A stretch of 28,612 bases of DNA from H111-94 sp034436045. Lineage in GTDB: Bacteria; Chloroflexota; Ktedonobacteria; Ktedonobacterales; Ktedonobacteraceae. The notes under the pieces are model-generated. The model saw only the letters and a list, made by a program, of their open reading frames with translations. It ran no database searches and was not told the DNA's origin. The DNA lies in assembly GCA_034436045.1 (NCBI GenBank), contig DAOTVZ010000231.1, positions 1-28,612 of the forward strand. The letters are read 5' to 3'. Numbering within the stretch: the stretch's first letter is position 1; every line of letters starts with the position of its first letter. Below are positions 23,426 to 28,612 of this stretch, in pieces. The position numbers and the translations under genes were made by a program.

Positions 23426-26400
23426 ATGCCGCAAGATAAGATTGTCATTCGTGGTGCGCGTGAGCATAATTTAAAGAATATTGATGTGACCATTCCGCGT
23501 GATAAGCTGGTGGTCATTACCGGCCTTTCTGGTTCCGGCAAGAGTAGCCTGGCCTTCGACACCATCTTCGCCGAGGGCCAGCGGCGCTATGTCGAATCGC
23601 TCTCGGCCTACGCTCGCCAATTCCTGGAGAAGATGGAGAAGCCCGATGTTGACCACATCGATGGCCTCTCACCTGCTATCTCTATCGACCAGAAAGGCGC
23701 GACGCATAATCCCCGCTCAACAGTCGGGACAGTAACAGAGATTTATGACTATCTACGTCTGCTTTACGCGCGCGTAGGGCATCAGCATTGTCCTCAGTGT
23801 GGGCGCGAGGTGAGCCGTCAGACGGTGCAGCAGATTGTGGATGCCGTGCTGAGCCTGCCTGATGGCTCACGCATCATGCTGCTGGCTCCGCTGGTGCAGG
23901 GGCGCAAGGGGGAATATAAGAATATCTTTGAGGAGATGCGCCGGTCGGGCTATGTGCGCGTGCGTGTCGATGACGAAATACGCGATCTGAGCGAAGAAAT
24001 CGAGCTGGACAAACAGAAGAAACACACCATCGAGGTTGTGGTTGATCGCCTGATTATTCGCAAGCGCAAGCCATCCGACGAGGCGAACAGCGATCATGCT
24101 CCTCTACGCCGGGTGGCGGAGCGACCCGCGCTCTATGATGTCAATGCTGTCAGCGACGAGGCCAGAGAGGCCCGCATGAGCGAGTACCTGCATGGCGACG
24201 TTGATCCGGCTTTCCGCCAGCGCCTCACCGATTCGCTGGAAACTACACTGAAGCTCGGCAATGGCGTGGTGCTGGTTTCGGTGATTGGCGGCGAGGAGAT
24301 TCTCTTCTCGGAGAAGGCGGCCTGCGTCTATTGCGGCATCAGTCTGCCGGAGATTGCGCCGCGCACATTTAGCTTCAACAGCCCGCATGGGGCCTGTCCC
24401 GACTGCACTGGCCTGGGCACGCAGCAAGAGTTTGATCCTGACCTGCTGATTTCCCATCCTGAACTGAGTCTGAACGAGGGTGCGAGCGAGGTGCTGGCGC
24501 GTATGCTCAACAATAGTTCCTGGTTCGCAACGACGCTGCGCTCTTTAGCAGAGCGCTATCAGTTCAGCCTGGACACCCCCTGGAAGGATTTAAGTGAAGA
24601 GGTGCGCCATGCCATACTCTATGGCACGAAAGAAGAGCTAACCTTCCGCTATACACCCCAGTATGGCGGCGGCACGAAGACCTATCACGCTCCTTTCGAG
24701 GGCATTATCCCGCACCTGAATAAGCGCTATAAGGACACGAGCAGCGAATGGATTCGCGAAGAGCTGGAGAGCTACATGTCGGCGCGGCTCTGTCCGACCT
24801 GTCGCGGTGCGCGCTTGCGCCCGGAGGCGCTGGCGGTTACGGTCGGCGGACGCAACATCGTTCAGGTCAGTAATCTTTCGATTGGGCGCGCGCAACGTTT
24901 TTTCAGTGAGTTGGAGGCTGAGAATCCAGCGCTGCAACCCCTCGCGCCCGCCTTGCAGATCGTGGCATCGGCGACGGAGAAGGGTAAAAGGAAGAGTAAG
25001 GACGATGATGAGCAGGGGCCAGTGGCTCCCGATCCCCTGATTCCGATTGGGATGGATGAGCCACTGGTACTCTCGACGCTGACGGAGCGCGAGCGCATGA
25101 TAGCGCGCCAGGTGCTGAAGGAGATTCGCGCGCGCTTGCAGTTCCTGCTCGATGTTGGTCTGGACTACCTGACGCTGAGTCGCGCAGCAGCCAGCCTTTC
25201 TGGCGGCGAGGCGCAGCGCATTCGCCTGGCCACGCAGATCGGCTCCGGCTTGATGGGCGTGCTGTACATTCTGGACGAACCGAGTATCGGCCTGCATCAG
25301 CGCGACAATGAGCGCCTGATTAAAACGCTCTTGCGTCTGCGCAACCTGGGCAATACGCTGCTGGTGGTGGAGCATGATGAGGATACAATGCGTGCCGCCG
25401 ATCATATCATCGACATTGGCCCCGGCGCGGGCGAGCATGGTGGGCGCATCATCGCCGAAGGTACCTATGCCGATATCGTTGCCAATACCAACTCGCTGAC
25501 CGGCGATTATCTGGCGCATCGCCGCGAGATCAAGATACCGGCGCAGCGACGTCCCGGCAACGGCCTGAGTCTGGTGATCAGGGGCGCACGTGAGAATAAT
25601 CTGAAAAATGTGGATGTCGAGTTTCCGCTCGGCAAATTCATTGCAGTAACGGGCGTCTCCGGCTCCGGCAAGAGTACGCTGGTGCTGGACATTCTGTATC
25701 GCAAGCTGGCGCATACCTACGCGCGCGCGCATGATAAGCCAGGGGCGCACGACAGTGTCGAGGGCCTGGAATACCTGGATAAAGTGATTGACATCGATCA
25801 ATCGCCGATTGGACGCACGCCGCGCTCCAATCCCGCCACCTACACCAACGCCTTCACGGGCATCCGCGAACTCTTCGCCCAGGTGCCGGAGGCGCGTGTG
25901 CGCGGCTATACGCCGGGGCGCTTCTCCTTCAATGTCAAGGGTGGGCGCTGTGAGGCGTGTAAGGGGGAAGGTATTGTACGCATCGAGATGAACTTCTTGC
26001 CCGATGTTTATGTGCCGTGCGAGGTCTGTAAGGGCAAACGCTACAACCGCGAAGCACTGGAGATTCATTATAAAGGGAAGAGCATCGCCGACGTGCTGGA
26101 TATGACCATCGAAGAGGCCACCACCTTCTTTGAAAACGTGCCCTCGGTCTACAATAAGATCAAAACGCTCAACGATGTGGGTCTGGGCTATATGCGCCTG
26201 GGCCAGCCCGCTACCACGCTCTCCGGTGGCGAGGCGCAGCGCGTCAAGCTGGCAACAGAACTCTCGCGTCGGGCCACCGGTCGCACGCTCTACATTCTGG
26301 ACGAGCCAACGACGGGTCTGCACTTCGCCGACATTGATCGCCTGTTACAGGTCTTGCAGCGTCTGGTCGATGCGGGCAACACTCTGGTGATTATCGAGCA

Positions 26401-26608
26401 TAACCTGGATGTGATCAAGTGTGCTGACTGGCTCATCGACCTGGGGCCAGAAGGCGGCGACGCCGGCGGCCAGATCGTCGCGCAGGGCACGCCGGAGGAG
26501 ATCGCGGGGAACGAACACTCCTACACCGGCCACTTCCTCAAACGCCTTTTTGCAGAAGAGGCTGCACGTCAGGCCAGTCGCCATGCCGACGAGGCCATAG
26601 CGCGCTAG
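23426..26608 (+). CDS. uvrA: Excinuclease ABC subunit A
   Basis: UvrA recognises DNA damage and loads UvrB in nucleotide excision repair. Of its two ABC modules, the first has GLSGSGKSS (about 34) and LSGGEAQRIRLATQ (about 593), and the second has GVSGSGKST (about 745) and LSGGEAQRVKLATE (about 932). Zinc-binding cysteine pairs are intact: CVYC...CPDC in the first half and CEAC...CEVC in the second. At 1060 residues it is about 100 longer than usual. The extra length comes from a stretch at about 213-267 (RKRKPSDEANSD to QRLTDSLE) and another at about 497-553 with KGKRKSKDDDEQ. The ATG at 23426 is preferred because GGAG is 6 bases upstream; the ATG at 23420 directly abuts that GGAG. A terminator-like hairpin follows the stop. 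Confidence 0.97.
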   Translation: MPQDKIVIRGAREHNLKNIDVTIPRDKLVVITGLSGSGKSSLAFDTIFAEGQRRYVESLSAYARQFLEKMEKPDVDHIDGLSPAISIDQKGATHNPRSTVGTVTEIYDYLRLLYARVGHQHCPQCGREVSRQTVQQIVDAVLSLPDGSRIMLLAPLVQGRKGEYKNIFEEMRRSGYVRVRVDDEIRDLSEEIELDKQKKHTIEVVVDRLIIRKRKPSDEANSDHAPLRRVAERPALYDVNAVSDEAREARMSEYLHGDVDPAFRQRLTDSLETTLKLGNGVVLVSVIGGEEILFSEKAACVYCGISLPEIAPRTFSFNSPHGACPDCTGLGTQQEFDPDLLISHPELSLNEGASEVLARMLNNSSWFATTLRSLAERYQFSLDTPWKDLSEEVRHAILYGTKEELTFRYTPQYGGGTKTYHAPFEGIIPHLNKRYKDTSSEWIREELESYMSARLCPTCRGARLRPEALAVTVGGRNIVQVSNLSIGRAQRFFSELEAENPALQPLAPALQIVASATEKGKRKSKDDDEQGPVAPDPLIPIGMDEPLVLSTLTERERMIARQVLKEIRARLQFLLDVGLDYLTLSRAAASLSGGEAQRIRLATQIGSGLMGVLYILDEPSIGLHQRDNERLIKTLLRLRNLGNTLLVVEHDEDTMRAADHIIDIGPGAGEHGGRIIAEGTYADIVANTNSLTGDYLAHRREIKIPAQRRPGNGLSLVIRGARENNLKNVDVEFPLGKFIAVTGVSGSGKSTLVLDILYRKLAHTYARAHDKPGAHDSVEGLEYLDKVIDIDQSPIGRTPRSNPATYTNAFTGIRELFAQVPEARVRGYTPGRFSFNVKGGRCEACKGEGIVRIEMNFLPDVYVPCEVCKGKRYNREALEIHYKGKSIADVLDMTIEEATTFFENVPSVYNKIKTLNDVGLGYMRLGQPATTLSGGEAQRVKLATELSRRATGRTLYILDEPTTGLHFADIDRLLQVLQRLVDAGNTLVIIEHNLDVIKCADWLIDLGPEGGDAGGQIVAQGTPEEIAGNEHSYTGHFLKRLFAEEAARQASRHADEAIAR

Positions 26609-26624
26609 TGGCCAGATGGTTTTC

Positions 26625-26661
26625 TCAATGATGACCTGGTAGTGTGCTGGGTCATCATTGA
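26625..26661. terminator. Terminator-like hairpin after uvrA
   Basis: TCAATGATGACC (26625-26636) and GGTCATCATTGA (26650-26661) are perfect 12-bp arms with a 13-base loop, 16 bases after the uvrA stop. The following sequence is only moderately T-rich. Confidence 0.65.
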
Positions 26662-26896
26662 AGCTTGTCTTCTCTATCTTCTGTAAGGCTCCGCCTTATC
26701 ATTCCCCTTTGTTTACCTCTAATATTAGTATCTTTATGTCTATTTATGTTTCATTGTGTGTCAGCCGATAGAAAGTCAGAGATGAGTAGGAAAAAATTCT
26801 CGTAGAAGAACGCTGTGATACCTTGTTAGCACAACTAATGGCGTCGGGTGATAATGTCGCAATACTGTTTATGATGTCCCTTGCTATTCTATAGTT

Positions 26897-28045
26897 ATGA
26901 AAGGAATCTGGGCTTTGCGAAACAAAAAGGTATTAAAAGTATTTCTTCCTCTGAGCCTGATTACGGTTGCAGTGCTGGTTACCACCATTATTTTGGCCCC
27001 GCATTTTCAGGCCAACGCCTCTGGAGGGGTGACGAACAGTGTCGGTACACCACGTTTCTACATAGTGCCGAAAAACCCCACGACCAGCGCGTTGCTCATG
27101 CATGCCAGGTCAGGTTCGGTGAACACCATCCCCTTCTGGACTTCGAGCTTTACGTACAATGGCACAACATATCCGTTCCAGATGGTAGGTACCGATCCTT
27201 CGGCTGGCTCACAGACCACCACAGTGCCGGTCGTGCTGGTGCCGCTCAAGATCACCTTCTCGAACGGTACCACACTCAATGGCAGCACGAAAGTCGTGTC
27301 CACAGAACGGTCGCCGATCTTCCAGGCGGCGCAATTCCTGAGTGGCAATACGCAGTATGGCGATGCCATTCAGCGCGCTGAGTTCTGGAGCATTGTCAAT
27401 ACGGCAAATAACAGCAACTATCATGTGCTGCTTGGCACGCCAACAGTTCACGCACCTCTCACTCTCAAGGTTCCGGCCAGCAAGGGGAAAGTGGTAAAGT
27501 CGAAGACCGGTAAGAAAGTTGGCGAGATTGATGTCAACTGGTTCGATGCGCAGATTCAGAAGGCGATCAGTAAAGATAAACTCTCGCCGCAGACCTTGCC
27601 GATTTTCCTTTCGTACAATACCTTCTTGTATCAGGGCAGTCCCAGCCAGTGCTGCATCCTGGGCTATCATAATGCCCTCGGCACCTATGGAACCAGTTCG
27701 ACCATTCAGACGTATGCCTATGCCGCCTATAGCGACCCCGGCCTGTTTGGCACGACGCCTATCGAGGATATCGATGCGCTGAGCCACGAGATTTCTGAAT
27801 GGTATAACGATCCCTTCACTGATAACACGGTGCCCAACTGGAGTGTGCCGTCTGAGCCTCAGTATGGTTGTAGCAATGTTCTGGAGACTGGTGATCCCCT
27901 GGTCGGCACGGCCTTCACGGTGAATGGCTACCATCCGCAAGATGAGGCTTTCTTATCCTGGTTTGCACATCAGTCACCATCTATTGGCTATGATGGCCGC
28001 TATACCTACCTGGGAACGTTTACTACCGTTGCGCCATCCTGCTAA
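26897..28045 (+). CDS. Secreted or membrane-anchored protein with HEISE motif, possible metallopeptidase-like
   Basis: A 382-residue exported protein. The N-terminus is basic and then hydrophobic (LPLSLITVAVLVTTIILAP), with a possible cleavage after ANA near residue 43, so it is a signal peptide or an anchor. The mature part is rich in Thr, Ser, Gly and aromatic residues. Near residue 297 it has DALSHEISEWYNDPF. An HExxE pattern followed by a downstream DP occurs in the plant EXORDIUM/phosphate-induced family and in related bacterial proteins that look like degenerate zinc peptidases; assignment here is tentative. Four cysteines (CC near 252, one near 327, one at the C-terminus) could form disulfides. 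No ribosome site precedes the ATG at 26897. TATTCT at 26885-26890 is about 7 bases before it, so a leaderless transcript is possible. The 288 bp upstream hold only the uvrA hairpin. Confidence 0.82.
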   Translation: MKGIWALRNKKVLKVFLPLSLITVAVLVTTIILAPHFQANASGGVTNSVGTPRFYIVPKNPTTSALLMHARSGSVNTIPFWTSSFTYNGTTYPFQMVGTDPSAGSQTTTVPVVLVPLKITFSNGTTLNGSTKVVSTERSPIFQAAQFLSGNTQYGDAIQRAEFWSIVNTANNSNYHVLLGTPTVHAPLTLKVPASKGKVVKSKTGKKVGEIDVNWFDAQIQKAISKDKLSPQTLPIFLSYNTFLYQGSPSQCCILGYHNALGTYGTSSTIQTYAYAAYSDPGLFGTTPIEDIDALSHEISEWYNDPFTDNTVPNWSVPSEPQYGCSNVLETGDPLVGTAFTVNGYHPQDEAFLSWFAHQSPSIGYDGRYTYLGTFTTVAPSC

Positions 28046-28071
28046 GCAGGAATTGTCTTTATAACTATCTT

Positions 28072-28143
28072 GTAGGGGCCGATATATCGTGCCCGCGTGT
28101 GGGTATTACTGTTCCTGAAGCACGCGGACGCGATACATCGGCC
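28072..28143. repeat. Single palindromic element, variant core (CGATATATCG)
   Basis: The element opens with GTAGGGGCC and consists of 23-bp imperfect arms (28077-28099 and 28121-28143) with a 21-base loop. The arms share GGCCGAT(A/G)TATCG and CCGCGTG. The opening matches the other arrays in the window, but the core does not. It lies 27 bp after the HEISE protein gene. The rest of the gap up to 28386 holds two TATAAT boxes (28165-28170, 28210-28215) without good -35 partners and otherwise nothing recognisable. Confidence 0.8.
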
Positions 28144-28386
28144 TTAACAATTTCCTTTGTCTTCTATAATACCGCAAATCGCTGACAACACTCTTCTAAA
28201 AGAAAAGCGTATAATTAATTAGGAGAGCGAAGGGCGGAATGTGGTCATAGATTCGCGGTATAGACCAGTCCATCCTCGAAAGCACGTGATGTATCCGGTT
28301 CACACGGGGATATGTGGTAGGCGATGGCACGTGCGATCAATCGCGTGAAAGGCGCGGTAAACTGAGTTCCTGTGGATTTGAAGACA

Positions 28387-28612
28387 ATGGAACATATTAT
28401 GGAACAACAGAAGAATAATAGTACGGGACATAAATTGACGGCCTTGATTGTGGATGACGAGGTACATATTATCGATTTCCTGCGTATGGGTTTTGAATAT
28501 GAGGGATTTCAAGTAGCGATTGCGAAGACGGGGCCGGAGGCATTGCAGATGGCGATCTCTGTGCGACCCGACATTATTATTCTGGATGTGATGTTGCCCG
28601 GCGTGGATGGCT
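28387..28612 (+). CDS. Response regulator, N-terminal part (cut by window end)
   Basis: The first 75 codons of a two-component response regulator. The receiver domain starts with LTALIVDDEVHIIDFLRMGF (acidic pair DD) and includes the phospho-acceptor Asp in IIILDVMLPGVDG. The Thr/Ser and Lys positions and the output domain lie beyond the window, so the class (OmpR-like is common for this sequence style) cannot be stated. Start choice is unsure: ATG at 28387 and ATG at 28399 are in frame, and neither has a strong ribosome site. An in-frame stop at 28363 limits extension. A partner kinase may follow outside the window. Confidence 0.88.
   Translation, partial: MEHIMEQQKNNSTGHKLTALIVDDEVHIIDFLRMGFEYEGFQVAIAKTGPEALQMAISVRPDIIILDVMLPGVDG

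Noticed and set aside
24638..26323. Long open frame (561 codons) on the minus strand inside uvrA
   Set aside because: It is antisense to a fully conserved uvrA coding region and is explained by codon bias.
28165..28215. Promoter for the response regulator from TATAAT boxes
   Set aside because: No -35 hexamer at 16-19 bases was found for either box; not claimed.

Overview
The window looks like a chromosomal segment from a Ktedonobacteria-like member of the Chloroflexota. This is inferred from gene style, because no rRNA or other definitive marker is present. The pointers are long eukaryotic-type Ser/Thr kinases with a single membrane anchor, an Ala/Thr-rich linker and an extracytoplasmic C-terminal domain; a T-box leader in front of arginine genes; MscL with a C-terminal zinc ribbon; zinc-ribbon membrane proteins with long Pro/Ser linkers; and palindromic repeats bounded by GTAGGGGC...GCCCCTAC. 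No tRNA, rRNA, CRISPR array, transposase or phage gene was seen.

Layout, left to right. 1-5.9 kb: two paralogous transmembrane Ser/Thr kinases in tandem and a small membrane protein, closed by a strong bidirectional hairpin. 5.9-8.6 kb: a two-gene ABC-2-type exporter (ATPase, permease) behind a promoter full of AGCTATA repeats. 8.6-9.3 kb: an acidic protein of unknown function. 9.4-12.6 kb: a promoter, a full T-box leader with terminator, then argH-argG, the last two steps of arginine synthesis. 12.6-18.1 kb, all on the minus strand: an orphan adenine-N6 DNA methylase, mutS2, mscL and apt, separated by repeat arrays. 18.2-21.5 kb, plus strand: a heptad-repeat coiled-coil protein, a small hypothetical protein and a zinc-ribbon protein with one membrane anchor. 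21.5-23.0 kb, minus strand: two different type I signal peptidases. 23.2-26.6 kb: uvrA behind a promoter overlapped by two operator-like palindromes. 26.9-28.05 kb: a secreted or anchored protein with an HEISE motif. At 28.4 kb a response regulator begins and is cut by the window edge.

The genes are mostly housekeeping and cell-envelope functions rather than one defence or metabolic island. The clearest regulatory unit is promoter, T-box, argH and argG: sequence in the leader is best read as sensing uncharged arginine tRNA. DNA maintenance is represented by uvrA, mutS2 and the methylase. The most unusual material is the repeat family. Four loci share the same outer ends, but each has its own palindromic core and its own spacer, and one array supplies the stop codon of the methylase gene. 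I did not find a convincing multi-gene system that is clearly new. The items most worth checking are the arginine T-box, the locus-specific palindromes, the shared juxtamembrane peptide of the kinases, the zinc-ribbon MscL and the uvrA operator pair.
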